Shown: positions 25,666-36,100 of the stretch, one piece after another
Position numbering within the stretch: position 1 is the first letter of the stretch
How the letters are laid out: every line of letters begins with the position of its first letter
From: Mycolicibacterium sp. YH-1
GTDB taxonomy: Bacteria; Actinomycetota; Actinomycetes; Mycobacteriales; Mycobacteriaceae
Assembly (NCBI RefSeq): GCF_022557175.1
Contig: NZ_CP092915.1
Location: 6,634,001 to 6,698,000 of the forward strand
Length of the DNA: 64,000 bases
Direction: 5' to 3'
Program-made: the position numbers and the translations under genes
The notes under the pieces: generated by a model
Database searches by the model: none
What the model was told of the DNA's origin: nothing
The model's input: only the letters and a program-made list of their open reading frames with translations

Positions 25666-27198
25666 TCAGCCGACCGGAGTCGAGTACTTCTCGATGAGGC
25701 TCTGCTTGTACAGCTTGCCGGTGTCGGTGCGAGGCAGCTGCGCCTCGAACGATATCGATCGCGGACACTTGTAGTGCGTCAGGCGATCCCGCAGCCATGC
25801 GATCAGCTCCTCGCCGAACTCCTCGGTGGCGTCGGACGGGTCAACCGTCTGGATGACGCCCTTGACGCTCTCGCCCATCTCGGCGTCGGGGATCCCGAAG
25901 ACGGCCGCGTCCATCACCTTCGGATGCGTGACGAGGAGGTTCTCCGCCTCCTGGGGGTAGATGTTCACCCCACCGGAGATGATCATGTGGTGGCGCCGGT
26001 CGGTGAGGTACAGGTAGCCGTCCTCATCGAGATATCCGATGTCCCCCACCGTCTTCCAGCCCTTGGGATGAGTCGACGATGCGGTCTTCTCCGGGTCGTT
26101 GAGGTACTCGAACGACGCTCCGCCCTCGAAGTAGATCTCACCCGCCTGCCCCGCAGGCAGGTCGTTGCCGTCCTCGTCGACGATGTGCAGTGCACCCATC
26201 ATCGGCTTGCCCACAGACCCCGGGTGCGTCAGCCAGTCTTCAGCCGTGATCAGCGTCGACCCGTGCGCCTCGGAGGACGCGTAGTACTCGTCGACGATCG
26301 GGCCCCACCAGTCGATCATCTGCTTCTTGATCTCCACCGGACACGGTGCGGCGGCGTGCATGACGCGCTGCAGGCTGGAGACGTCGTACGAGTTCCGCAC
26401 GGCCTCAGGAAGTTTCAGCATCCGGGTGAACATCACCGGGACGAACTGACCGTGGGTGACGCGGTACTTCTGAATCGCGTCCAGGGCGCCCTCGGCGTCG
26501 AACTTCTCCATGACGACCGTGGTGTGGCCGCCGGCCTGAGTCTGCATCGACCACACCGACGGCGCGGTGTGATAGAGCGGCGCGGGGCTGAGGTAGACGG
26601 TCTCCGGAGTCATCCAGAACTGGACCAGCATGGCCATCAGGCCCGGCACCTCGGGCGGCGGCAGGTGCGGCAGCTCGCGCTTGATGCCCTTGGGCCGGCC
26701 GGTGGTACCCGATGAGTACTGCAGCAGATCACCCTCGATCTCGTCGGCGATCGGCGTATCGGGCTGATCGGCAACGCATTCCGGGTAGCGCTGCCAACCG
26801 TCCAGATCGCCATCCGCGATGAGCAGCACCCCGGGCAGCCCGTTGGGCAGTTCGGCCCCGAGGCCGGCGAGCGTCTCACGCAGGGCAGCGGAGCCGATGA
26901 CACCCTTCGCGCCGCTGTTGTCGATGATGTAGGCCGCCTCCGCGGGCGTCAGGTGCGTGTTGATCGGCACGTAGTACAGCCCGCTGCGCCGCGCCGCCCA
27001 CATGACAGCGTGGAGGTGCTCGTTGTTCTCCATGAGGATCGCGACGGTGTCGCCCTCCACAAGACCGGCCGCCCGGAAGTGATGGGCCAACCGGTTCGCC
27101 CTGGCCTCGAGTTCACCGAACGTCACCACGATCCCCGACGGATACAGGATGATCGCCGGCTTGTCGGGGGTGGCGGCGGCGGTGTCACGGATCTGCAT
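25666..27198 (-). CDS. fadD4: acyl-CoA ligase (FadD4-like)
   Basis: A 510-residue ANL-superfamily adenylating enzyme. The P-loop is YSSGTTGRPKGIKR; the A4/A5 region has AAAPCPVEIKKQMIDWWGP and YYASSEAHGSTLI; the hinge Asp lies in VGDIGYLDEDGYLYLTDR; MIISGGVNIYPQEAENLL and the C-terminal DTGKLYKQ contain the lysine used for adenylate formation. It activates a carboxylic (probably fatty) acid to acyl-CoA with ATP. Position between pckA and the crotonase/fadE3 group matches fadD4 (Rv0214). A TTGAC-N4-GTCAA palindrome sits 25 bp before its ATG. Confidence 0.87.
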   Translation of the reverse strand: MQIRDTAAATPDKPAIILYPSGIVVTFGELEARANRLAHHFRAAGLVEGDTVAILMENNEHLHAVMWAARRSGLYYVPINTHLTPAEAAYIIDNSGAKGVIGSAALRETLAGLGAELPNGLPGVLLIADGDLDGWQRYPECVADQPDTPIADEIEGDLLQYSSGTTGRPKGIKRELPHLPPPEVPGLMAMLVQFWMTPETVYLSPAPLYHTAPSVWSMQTQAGGHTTVVMEKFDAEGALDAIQKYRVTHGQFVPVMFTRMLKLPEAVRNSYDVSSLQRVMHAAAPCPVEIKKQMIDWWGPIVDEYYASSEAHGSTLITAEDWLTHPGSVGKPMMGALHIVDEDGNDLPAGQAGEIYFEGGASFEYLNDPEKTASSTHPKGWKTVGDIGYLDEDGYLYLTDRRHHMIISGGVNIYPQEAENLLVTHPKVMDAAVFGIPDAEMGESVKGVIQTVDPSDATEEFGEELIAWLRDRLTHYKCPRSISFEAQLPRTDTGKLYKQSLIEKYSTPVG

Positions 27199-27222
27199 GA
27201 GCAGACTCTACGACGCCCCTAC

Positions 27223-27236
27223 TTGACGGGTGTCAA
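27223..27236. promoter_or_regulatory. TTGAC-N4-GTCAA palindrome upstream of fadD4
   Basis: TTGACGGGTGTCAA is an inverted repeat of 5-bp arms around 4 bp, with partial extension on both sides (ACTTGAC / GTCAACT). It lies in the 65-bp gap between pckA and fadD4, 25 bp upstream of the fadD4 ATG. Read on the minus strand it contains TTGACA, a possible -35 element. It looks like an operator of a TetR or similar dimeric regulator; none is encoded next to it. Confidence 0.45.
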
Positions 27237-27263
27237 CTAGGTCGCACGAGCAGCAGTCGGTGA

Positions 27264-29093
27264 CTAGTCGGCCTCGGCCAACCGGGTCTTCAGCGCGTCG
27301 AACTCGTCCTTGATACCGGTGGGCAGCTTCTCGCCGACGAACTCGAACCACTCCTCGATGAGCGGCACCTCGTTGCGCCACTCCTCGACGTTGACGGCGA
27401 GTGCCTCGTCGACGTCGGCGGCGTCCACGTCAAGCCCCTCGAGGTCCATGTCAGCGGCAGTCGGCACGATGCCGATCGGGGTGCTCTTGCCGTCGGCCTT
27501 GTGCTCGATGCGCTCGATGGCCCACTTGAGCACGCGGCTGTTCTCGCCGAATCCGGGCCACAGGAACCGGCCGTCGTCGCCACGGCGGAACCAGTTCACG
27601 AAGAACACCGCGGGCAACTTCGACTCATCGGAGTTCTTACCCAGGTCGATCCAGTGCTGGAAGTAGTCGCCCACGTTGTAGCCCATGAACGGCAGCATGG
27701 CCATCGGGTCGCGGCGCACGGTGCCCACCTTGCCCTCGGCGGCGGCGGTCTGCTCGGAGCCCAGGGTGGCGCCGATGAACACACCGTGCTGCCAGTCGCG
27801 GGCCTGGGTGATCAGCGGGACGGTGGTCTTGCGGCGACCGCCGAACAGGATCGCCGAGATCGGCACACCCTGCGGATCGTCCCACTCGGGGGCCAGCGTC
27901 GGGCACTGCGAGATCGGGGTGCAGTAGCGCGAGTTCGGGTGCGCCGCCTTGGTTTCCGTCTCCCGCAGGACCCAGTCGTTGCCCTTCCAGTCGATCAGGT
28001 GATCAGGCTCGCCCTCAAGGCCCTCCCACCACACGTCACCGTCGTCGGTCTTGGCGACGTTGGTGAAGACGGTGTTGCCGGCGGCGATGGTCTTCATGGC
28101 GTTGGGGTTGGAGTCCCAGTTGGTACCGGGCGCGACACCGAAGAAACCGAACTCGGGGTTGACGGCGTAGAGCCGGCCGTCCTTGCCGAACCGCATCCAG
28201 GCGATGTCGTCACCGACGGTCTCGGCGCGCCAGCCGGGGATGGTGGGCTGCAGCATCGCGAGGTTGGTCTTGCCGCACGCCGACGGGAACGCCGCCGCGA
28301 TGAAGTACGCCTTGTTCTCCGGCGAGATGAGCTTGAGGATCAGCATGTGCTCGGCGAGCCAGCCCTCGTCGTGTGCCATGGCCGATGCGATGCGCAGCGA
28401 GTAGCACTTCTTTCCCAGCAGCGCGTTGCCGCCGTAGCCGGAGCCGAAGCTCCAGATCTCGCGGGTCTCGGGGAAGTGGGTGATGTACTTCGTGTCGTTG
28501 CACGGCCACGGCACGTCCTTCTGGCCGGGCTCGAGCGGTGCGCCGATCGAGTGCAGCGCCTTGACGAAGAAGCCGTCGTCACCGATCTTGTCCAGCGCCG
28601 CCTTGCCCATACGGGTCATCGTGCGCATCGAGACGACCACGTACTCGGAGTCGGTGATCTCGACGCCCAGCTTCGGGTCCTCCGCACCGAGGGGGCCCAT
28701 GCAGAACGGCACCACCCACATCGTGCGGCCGCGCATCGAACCGCGGTACAGGTCCTTCATGATGGTCCGCATCTCGGCGGGATCCATCCAATTGTTGGTG
28801 GGACCGGCGTCGATCTCACGCTGGGAACAGATGTAGGTGCGCGACTCGACACGCGCCACATCCGAGGGATCCGACAGGGCGAGGTAGGAGTTGGGCTGCT
28901 TCTCCTCGTTCAGCTTCTGGAAGGTGCCCGCGGCAACGAGGTGCTCGGCGAGGCGCGCGTACTCCTCGTCGGAGCCGTCGGCGAAGGCGACCCGGTCAGG
29001 CTGGGTCAGCTCTGCGACCTCGCGGACCCATGCCAGCAGGCCCTCGTGTTTGGTGGGTGCGTTGTCCAGGCCCGGAATGGTCGCTGAGGTCAT
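27264..29093 (-). CDS. pckA: phosphoenolpyruvate carboxykinase (GTP)
   Basis: A 609-residue GTP-dependent PEP carboxykinase, the normal length. ATG 29093 has AGGAG 8 nt upstream. Diagnostic segments: [13 protein letters not shown] (kinase-1a/P-loop with the reactive Cys), [53 protein letters not shown] and [24 protein letters not shown]. It converts oxaloacetate and GTP to PEP, CO2 and GDP, the first committed step of gluconeogenesis during growth on fatty acids. Fatty-acid genes lie directly downstream. Conserved in position with Rv0211. Confidence 0.96.
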   Translation of the reverse strand: MTSATIPGLDNAPTKHEGLLAWVREVAELTQPDRVAFADGSDEEYARLAEHLVAAGTFQKLNEEKQPNSYLALSDPSDVARVESRTYICSQREIDAGPTNNWMDPAEMRTIMKDLYRGSMRGRTMWVVPFCMGPLGAEDPKLGVEITDSEYVVVSMRTMTRMGKAALDKIGDDGFFVKALHSIGAPLEPGQKDVPWPCNDTKYITHFPETREIWSFGSGYGGNALLGKKCYSLRIASAMAHDEGWLAEHMLILKLISPENKAYFIAAAFPSACGKTNLAMLQPTIPGWRAETVGDDIAWMRFGKDGRLYAVNPEFGFFGVAPGTNWDSNPNAMKTIAAGNTVFTNVAKTDDGDVWWEGLEGEPDHLIDWKGNDWVLRETETKAAHPNSRYCTPISQCPTLAPEWDDPQGVPISAILFGGRRKTTVPLITQARDWQHGVFIGATLGSEQTAAAEGKVGTVRRDPMAMLPFMGYNVGDYFQHWIDLGKNSDESKLPAVFFVNWFRRGDDGRFLWPGFGENSRVLKWAIERIEHKADGKSTPIGIVPTAADMDLEGLDVDAADVDEALAVNVEEWRNEVPLIEEWFEFVGEKLPTGIKDEFDALKTRLAEAD

Positions 29094-29244
29094 CGAAATT
29101 CTCCTGCTTGCCGTCACGGTGTCGCTTTTAACGAGGTTAACGTGGGTGACATACCCGCGGTAAATCGGGAGTATGTCCGATCGCTCACAGGAACGATTCA
29201 GAAACAACCATTTCGCGGGCAATCTGCCGTCGAGTGGTTCCGCA

Positions 29245-30411
29245 TCACGTCATCGCACGAATTTCTGCGTCGATCTCGGCGACCAGGTTGGCCATCCGGG
29301 CCGACGATTTCTCGGTGCGCTCGGCCGCGGACGCCGTCAGCGCCACCTCTGCGGCGAGCAACCGCATGGCGACGCGTGCCTCGGCATCCGAGCGTGCTGC
29401 GGCGCCGACCTCGATGACCCACCGGTCGAAGCCGGCGCGGATGGCCAGCAGCCCTCGGATGCCGATCACCCAGAGCGTCACGGCCAGCCCCAGCACCGCA
29501 CCCACGACCAACCCGGCGACGTCGAGCCCGTCGGCGACGCTGGCCAGGAGCCGGCCCGCGGCCAGCGCGACACCCAGCCCGAAGCCCACCCCCAGGATCA
29601 CCACCAGTTGGTTCTCGTCGCGTCGCGTCGTCGGCATCGGCTCGGTGCGGACCGACTGCTCCGGCACCGGGTCCGTGAGAGTCGGCAGGGGCACGGCCAG
29701 CCGTTCGGCGAGGACATCGAGTTCGCGACCGATCTGCGCTTCCACCTCGGCCGTGACCGCCGCGGCGACCTCTCCAACACGGGCCTCGAACTCGGCCGCC
29801 TCCGCGCGCGACAGCGTCGCCGTCTCCGCGCGCAGCTCGGCCACCATCACCGCGCAGCGGTTACGCGCCCAATGGGTGAGTGACACCCGCGCCTGCGCCA
29901 CCGCGCCCCGCACGATCAGCGCGGTCGTCGACCGCTGCCGCCGGTGGTCTCCGACGATGCGTCGCCGCCGGTCCTGCAGCCGACACAACCGCTGCCGCCT
30001 GAATCCCTCGACATCAGCGAACCCGCGGCGAAGCGCGGCCACGAGATCATCGACACCCGGTTCGCCCAGATCAGGCGCGGCGGCCACACCCACCCACGGG
30101 ATGTCGCAGTGCAGTCGTCCCCGACCTGCCAGGGCCGCCCGATTGGCGGCGAGCACGTCGCGCCAGCCGCGGTGGGCGTCGATCTTGGTCACGGCCGCGA
30201 TGACGGGTTCGAGCAAACCGTCGAGCAGAGCGCAGTCGGATTCGGCCATCGGGGCCACCGCCGACACCGCGAACACCACCGCGCCGACCGTCTCGCCGTC
30301 AGCGACTGCCTCGACGACGGTCGCGTCAGCCATGCGCTCACCCAGTGCCGCCACGAGACTGGTGACCCCGGCGCACGGTGGCCCGATCACCAGGACGACG
30401 GGCCGGCTCAC
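29245..30411 (-). CDS. GTPase-like membrane protein with degenerate P-loop (Rv0210-like)
   Basis: A 388-residue protein. It starts with [23 protein letters not shown], a P-loop-shaped segment in which the invariant Walker A lysine is Val (GPPCAGVTS instead of GxxxxGKS). A NKxD-like base motif is represented at best by VTKID. Residues about 240-310 contain two hydrophobic helices ([21 protein letters not shown] and [21 protein letters not shown]), and the last 60 residues are helical. Layout resembles dynamin-like or IniA/IniC-type bacterial proteins. It overlaps the partner at 30408-31487 as ATGA. Position corresponds to Rv0210, which to my knowledge is uncharacterised. Confidence 0.6.
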   Translation of the reverse strand: MSRPVVLVIGPPCAGVTSLVAALGERMADATVVEAVADGETVGAVVFAVSAVAPMAESDCALLDGLLEPVIAAVTKIDAHRGWRDVLAANRAALAGRGRLHCDIPWVGVAAAPDLGEPGVDDLVAALRRGFADVEGFRRQRLCRLQDRRRRIVGDHRRQRSTTALIVRGAVAQARVSLTHWARNRCAVMVAELRAETATLSRAEAAEFEARVGEVAAAVTAEVEAQIGRELDVLAERLAVPLPTLTDPVPEQSVRTEPMPTTRRDENQLVVILGVGFGLGVALAAGRLLASVADGLDVAGLVVGAVLGLAVTLWVIGIRGLLAIRAGFDRWVIEVGAAARSDAEARVAMRLLAAEVALTASAAERTEKSSARMANLVAEIDAEIRAMT

Positions 30412-31487
30412 CTCGGCTCACCGAGCAGCCGGAGCGATCCCCGCACGACGTCGGCGCTGCAGTCGCGGTGCAGCGCGCCGACGCAGCCGCGACCGTATCG
30501 CCGCCAGTGCAGGGCCCGACTGCGGTGCGCGTCGGGTCGCACACCCGGGTCCACCAGCAGCCCGTCGGATTCGAGGACGTTGACCGCCGCGGCCATGGCG
30601 GCGAGCACCGGCTCGTCACCGGCCAGCCAGTCGAGCAGCCCGTTGAGGCCAGATTGCATTGCCAGACAGCGTAATTCGATGATCGCCTCGCGTACCCGGC
30701 GATACCGCACCGCCGCCGAGGCCGACCGCAGTGCCGCGAGCAGCGCATCGACGTTGCTCAACTCAGACATCACCTCGGGCAGCCTCGCCGCGTCGGCTCC
30801 ACGCGCCAGTGCCCGCACCGCGTGCGCGACGCCGAACCGGTCCAACCGCTGCAGCAGACACTCACGGGCGTGGGCGCTCAGGTGATGCTCGGCGGTGACG
30901 AAGGCATCCACACTGCTCAGATCGGCGGGCGCGCGGGTCAGCACGCGCAGCGCTCGGAGGGTCTCATCCTCCATCGGGCCCCACCCCGCAACGGCGAGCA
31001 GAGCGCTCATCGCGATGGTCGGCACTCCGGTGTCGGCCTGGATCCGGGCGGCCCTGCGGTTGGCCTCGGCCATCGGCCCGTCGGGCAGCGCCCGGCACAG
31101 GTCGGCCTTGTTGAGGACCACGATCGTGTCGGTACCGGCCGCCAATCGGGCCCGTTCCTCGGGCTTGAGCGCCTCGACCGCGACGAGCACGCGAACGTCG
31201 GCGTGCGGATCCGGCGTGGTGCACACGCCCCGGATCGTGAGCGCCGCGCGCATCGTCGCGACTCCGGCGCCACGACGGCCCCGGACCGCAACACACACCG
31301 GGCTACGCAGTCGGGAGATGAGCGGCGTCAACTGCCCTGCGCCGGATTCCTCAGCAAATTGCTCAAGGGCCGTCGCAAACGCCGCCGCAGCATCACGCTC
31401 GCGGACGACATCCCCGTGCGTTTCCCCCCACGAACCCACACCGTCATCGTCGCACCCCCGCAGAACTGAAAGGAGCACTGATTTCAC
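30408..31487 (-). CDS. GTPase-like protein with degenerate P-loop (Rv0209-like)
   Basis: A 359-residue protein, GTG start at 31487 with GGGAG about 7 nt upstream. The P-loop-like segment VRGRRGAGVATMRAAL lacks the Walker A lysine (Val in its place), as in the partner protein, but a clear G4 motif TIVVLNKADLC is present, so guanine recognition may persist. The C-terminal half is alpha-helical (HHLSAHARECLLQRLDRFGVAHAVRALARG) with no transmembrane helix. The two genes overlap by 4 bp and probably encode interacting proteins. Position corresponds to Rv0209 (361 residues). Function unknown; a dynamin-like pair acting at the membrane is the best guess. Confidence 0.6.
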   Translation of the reverse strand: MKSVLLSVLRGCDDDGVGSWGETHGDVVRERDAAAAFATALEQFAEESGAGQLTPLISRLRSPVCVAVRGRRGAGVATMRAALTIRGVCTTPDPHADVRVLVAVEALKPEERARLAAGTDTIVVLNKADLCRALPDGPMAEANRRAARIQADTGVPTIAMSALLAVAGWGPMEDETLRALRVLTRAPADLSSVDAFVTAEHHLSAHARECLLQRLDRFGVAHAVRALARGADAARLPEVMSELSNVDALLAALRSASAAVRYRRVREAIIELRCLAMQSGLNGLLDWLAGDEPVLAAMAAAVNVLESDGLLVDPGVRPDAHRSRALHWRRYGRGCVGALHRDCSADVVRGSLRLLGEPR

Positions 31488-31558
31488 CGGTTCTCCCAGC
31501 TGGCCAAAGGCAACTGTTGGGTATCAATATGTCCCGCGATGCGGGTACCCGGTGGTTC

Positions 31559-32344
31559 ATGCGAGACGATGGACCGATGCATGCCCAGCGCGAGGAGGCC
31601 GCACCCGAGGCCAGCCAAGAGCCCTCCGCCCCCGCGCACCCCTACCCACGCATCACCAGCGTCGTCCGCGCACGGCATTCGGCCCTGTCGGGCGGCCAGC
31701 AGGACACCTGGGATCGGCGATGGCCCGAACTCGGTAGGGATGCGCGCGACGCCAACGGCGCTCCGGCGGGCCTTATCGACACCGCGACGTGGTTCGGCAG
31801 GTCGGCGCCGGTGATTCTGGAGATCGGCTGTGGTGCCGGCATCTCGACCCGGGCCATGGCCGCCGCCGAACCGCATCTCGACGTGATCGCCGTCGAGGTC
31901 TACCGCAAGGGTCTCGCGCAGTTGCTCGGTGCGGCCGACCGCGAGGGACTGACCAACATCCGCTTCATCAGGGGCGACGGCGTCGACGTCCTCGAACACA
32001 TGGTGGCACCTGGTTCACTGACGGGCGTGCGGGTGTTCTTTCCCGATCCGTGGCCCAAGGCACGTCACCACAAACGACGGCTGTTGCAGCCGACCACGGT
32101 GGCCCTCATCGCCGACCGGCTGAAACCGGGCGGCGTTCTGCACGCCGCAACCGACCACGCCGGCTACGCCGAGCAGATCGCAGAAGTCGGCGACGGTGAG
32201 GCGCTGCTGGCACGCGTCGATCAGGACCGGGTGTCACGCGACGAGCTGCCGATGTCGTCCCGCAGACCCGAGACCAAGTTCGAGGCGAAGGGCCGGCACG
32301 CCGGCAGTGCCATCACCGAACTGATCTGGGAGAGACGGTCATGA
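31559..32344 (+). CDS. trmB: tRNA (guanine-N7-)-methyltransferase TrmB
   Basis: A 261-residue SAM-dependent methyltransferase that forms m7G46 in tRNA. The SAM motif is LEIGCGAGISTRAM, followed by HLDVIAVEVYRKGL and the highly specific FFPDPWPKARHHKRRLLQ. KFEAKGRHAGSAITELIWE near the end is also typical. ATG 31559 (MRDDGPMHAQRE) is chosen because the M. tuberculosis homologue starts similarly from memory; a TTG at 31517 and ATGs at 31529 and 31577 are alternatives. The stop overlaps the ATG of the NYN gene (ATGA), and mmpL3 follows, an order conserved across mycobacteria. Confidence 0.93.
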   Translation: MRDDGPMHAQREEAAPEASQEPSAPAHPYPRITSVVRARHSALSGGQQDTWDRRWPELGRDARDANGAPAGLIDTATWFGRSAPVILEIGCGAGISTRAMAAAEPHLDVIAVEVYRKGLAQLLGAADREGLTNIRFIRGDGVDVLEHMVAPGSLTGVRVFFPDPWPKARHHKRRLLQPTTVALIADRLKPGGVLHAATDHAGYAEQIAEVGDGEALLARVDQDRVSRDELPMSSRRPETKFEAKGRHAGSAITELIWERRS

Positions 32345-33078
32345 GCGTCTCCGAGGACGTCACTGTGGGCGCTTCTGGGGACCTCACCGAGGGCGCGGAC
32401 ATTGAGGACCACCTGGACGAGGAGCAACCCGTTGTGGTGGAACCGCCGCAGCGCGTGCTGCTGGTGTGGGACGCCCCCAACCTCGACATGGGCCTTGGCT
32501 CGATCCTCGGAGGCAGGCCGACCGCAGCGCACCGGCCCAGGTTCGATGCGCTGGGTCGCTGGCTGCTGGCCCAGACCGCCGACCTGTCCGCGGCCAGGCA
32601 GGCCGACGGCCTCTCGGGCGCGCTGGAACCCGAGGCGACGGTGTTCACCAACATCGCGCCGGGCAGCGCCGACGTCGTGCGACCGTGGGTCGAAGCGCTG
32701 CGGAATGTGGGTTTCGCGGTATTCGCGAAGCCCAAGATCGAGGACGACAGCGATGTCGACTCCGACATGCTCGATCACATCGCGCTGCGCCGCCGGGAGG
32801 GTCTAGCCAGCGTTTACGTGGCTTCGGCGGACGGGCAGGCGTTCCGGCTGCCGCTCGAGGACATCGCCCGTGATGGTATTGACGTCCACGTCCTCGGATT
32901 TCGCGAACATGCCAGTTGGGCGTTAGCGTCGGATACCTTGGAGTTCGTCGACCTTGAGGACATTTCCGGTGTCTTCAGGGAGCCGTTACCGCGAATCGGA
33001 CTTGATTCGCTGCCCGAGCAGGGGGCGTGGCTGCAGCCGTTCAGGCCGCTGTCCGCGCTACTGACCTCTCGCGCCTGA
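32341..33078 (+). CDS. NYN-domain (PIN-like) putative RNase, Rv0207c-like
   Basis: A 245-residue protein. From about residue 38 it has the NYN/PIN-like nuclease fold: VLLVWDAPNLDMGLGSI supplies the first acidic residue, and KIEDDSDVDSDMLDHIAL supplies the Asp cluster expected to bind the catalytic metal. LASVYVASADGQAFRLPLEDI and GIDVHVLGF are further strands. The first 37 residues are acidic and probably disordered. The gene is coupled to trmB and precedes mmpL3 by 54 bp. A role in tRNA or mRNA processing is plausible from the trmB linkage but unproven. Confidence 0.8.
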   Translation: MSVSEDVTVGASGDLTEGADIEDHLDEEQPVVVEPPQRVLLVWDAPNLDMGLGSILGGRPTAAHRPRFDALGRWLLAQTADLSAARQADGLSGALEPEATVFTNIAPGSADVVRPWVEALRNVGFAVFAKPKIEDDSDVDSDMLDHIALRRREGLASVYVASADGQAFRLPLEDIARDGIDVHVLGFREHASWALASDTLEFVDLEDISGVFREPLPRIGLDSLPEQGAWLQPFRPLSALLTSRA

Positions 33079-33132
33079 CAACTGAAGTGGCGCAGGCCGA
33101 CAATAGCGTGAAGAAGATCGTAAGGAGCTGAC

Positions 33133-36100
33133 GTGTTCGCCTGGTGGGGTCGAACGGTGTACCGATTCCGATTCGCAGTAATCGGAGTCATGGTCGCACT
33201 GTGCCTTGGTGGCGGCGTGTACGGGATCAGCCTCGGCGCCCACGTCACCCAGAGTGGTTTCTACGACGAGGGCAGCCAGTCGGTGCACGCATCGCTGGCC
33301 GCCGACGCGGCCTACGGCCGTGACACGTCCGGCCACATCATCGCCATCTACACGGCGCCCGACGGTAAGACCGTCGACGATCCGGCGTTCCAGAAGAAGG
33401 TTCTCGACAACCTCGCACAGGTCGAGAAGGACCACCCCGACTCGATCCTGCGGACCATCGGCTACTTCAAGAACCCCGATCTGCTCAAGAACATGGCCGA
33501 CGAGGACAAGAAGCACGCCTTCATGTCGGTCCAGCTCAAGGGCGATAACGACGACGCGATCCTCAACAACTACAACAAGGTCCTCGGCGAGGACGGCACC
33601 ACCGTCAAGGAAGCGCTCAACATCCCCGGCCTCGAGGTTCAGCAGGCCGGCCTGCAGCCGCTCGCCAGCGAATTGACCGGCACCATCGGCGAGGACCAGA
33701 AGCGCGCCGAGGTGGCCGCCATCCCGCTGGTCGCGGTCGTCCTGTTCTTCGTGTTCGGCACCGTGATCTCCGCCGCCCTGCCTGCCATCATCGGCGGCCT
33801 GACTATCGCGGGCGCGCTGGGTGTCATGCGTCTGGTCGCCGAGATCGCGCCGGTGCACTTCTTCGCCCAGCCGGTCGTGACCCTCATGGGCCTGGGTATC
33901 GCCATCGACTACGGCCTGTTCATGGTGAGCCGTTTCCGAGAGGAACTCGCCGAGGGCTACGACACCGAGGCCGCCATCCGGCGCACCGTCATGACCTCGG
34001 GCCGGACGGTGATGTTCTCCGCGGTGATCCTGGTGGCCTCCTCGGTGCCGCTGCTGCTGTTCCCCCAGGGATTCCTGAAGTCGATCACCTACGCGATCAT
34101 CGCCTCGGTGATGCTCGCGGCGATCCTGTCGGTCACCGTGCTGGCGGCCGCACTGGCGATACTCGGGCCGAATGTCGACGCACTGGGTGTGCGCACCCTG
34201 CTGCGGTTCACCCAGCCCGATCCCATCGACAGCAGGCCCGAGACCCCCGGAGCCCCGATGGAGCGCCTGGCGATCCCCACCCTGGTGCTGGCCTTCCTCT
34301 TCCCTCCTGGCGCGATCGCAGCCGGCCACATCGCCCGCAAGCGCATCCGCATGACGGGCGACAACGGCGCGATGCTGACCCGAATCGGCCTGGCGCTGGG
34401 CTACGTCACGACCTTTGGCCTGCTGGCCTATGGCGCCTTCTGGCTCAAGGACGATGGGCTGCTCGACAACGCCCTGTTCTACATCCTGTTGGGCATCATC
34501 ATCTTCGTCGCAGTGGTCACGGTGATCCTGCAGCTGGCCCGGCTTAGCCCCGTCATTCGCCGCATCACCATTTGGTGGCTGAACTGGCTGGCCGACAAGA
34601 CACAGAAGACCAAGACACGCGCCGAGGTCGAGAAGGGCTTCTGGGGCAAGCTCGTCAACGTTGTGATGAAGCGGCCGATCGCGTTCGCCGCTCCCATCGT
34701 GATCTTCATGATCATCCTCATCATCCCGCTGGGACAGCTCGCCCTCGGCGGCATCAGTGAGAAGTACCTGCCGCCCGACAACTCGGTGCGCGTGGCCCAG
34801 GAACAGTTCGACAAGACCTTCCCCGGGTTCCGCACCGAGCCCCTGACGCTGGTGATCGAGAGCAATAACGACGACCCGGTCACCGACCAGCAGATCGCCG
34901 AGATCCGCGCCAAGGCGATGAACATTCCTGGCTTCATCGAGACCAACAACGACCCGGACAGCATGTGGAAGGAACGCTCCTACCTCGACGGGGCGTCGAA
35001 GGACCCCGGCGTCCGGGTGATCCAGAACGGCCTGATCGTTCGCAATGATGCGTCGGAGAAGATCGACGAGCTGCGGGCCATACCGCCGCCGCGCGGTATC
35101 AGCGTCTCGGTCGGCGGCACCCCCGCGCTCGAGCAGGACAGCATTCACAGCCTGTTCGACAAGCTGCCGCTCATGGTGCTGCTGCTGATCACCACGACGA
35201 CGATCCTGATGTTCCTGGCGTTCGGATCAATCGTCCTGCCGATCAAGGCCGCGTTGATGAGCGCGCTGACGCTCGGCTCGACGATGGGCATCCTCACCTG
35301 GATGTTTGTCGACGGGCACGGGTCCGGGCTGATGAACTACACACCTCAGCCGCTGATGGCTCCGATGATCGGCCTGATCATCGCCGTGATCTGGGGTCTG
35401 TCCACCGACTACGAGGTGTTCCTGGTCTCTCGCATGGTGGAGGCGCGTGAACGCGGTATGTCCACCGCCGAGGCGATCCGCATCGGTACCGCCACCACCG
35501 GCCGGCTGATCACCGGTGCTGCCCTCGTCCTGGCCGTCGTCGCGGGCGCGTTCGTGTTCTCCGACCTGGTGATGATGAAGTACCTGGCCTTCGGCCTGCT
35601 TCTCGCACTTCTGCTGGACGCGACGATCATCCGAATGTTCCTGGTGCCGGCCATCATGAAACTCCTCGGTGACGACTGCTGGTGGGCACCGCGTTGGATG
35701 AAGCGGATCCAGGAGCGGCTCGGCCTCGGCGAGACCGAACTTCCCGATGAGCGCAAGCGGCCCACCGCCCGCGAATCCGATGCCGACCCCGAGGCGTTGG
35801 TGGGCGCGGGAGCACCCGTTCGCAGCCTTCCGCCGCACGATCCCGGGCATCCCGAGGGTGGCGCGCGACGGCCCGTCCCCGGCGGCCCGAGTGGCCCCGT
35901 TGGTCCCGGTGGTCCCGGTGGCCGGGCCCGGCCTGTCCAGGTCCCGCCGCGCGTCAGCCAGCCCTCAGCCGCGGGTACCTCCCGCATCCCGACGCCACCG
36001 GCCCCGTCCGGTGACGCCCCGACGACACGCTTCGCCGCGCCCAAGGAACCGACGGACAACGCCGCGGCACCCACCCAGCGGACGCCGCGCGTCGACCCGA

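Noticed and set aside
33058..35148. A 696-codon open frame antisense to mmpL3
   Set aside because: It lies fully opposite a recognisable transporter, has low-complexity His/Asp/Arg/Gly content typical of antisense reading in GC-rich DNA, and matches no family.
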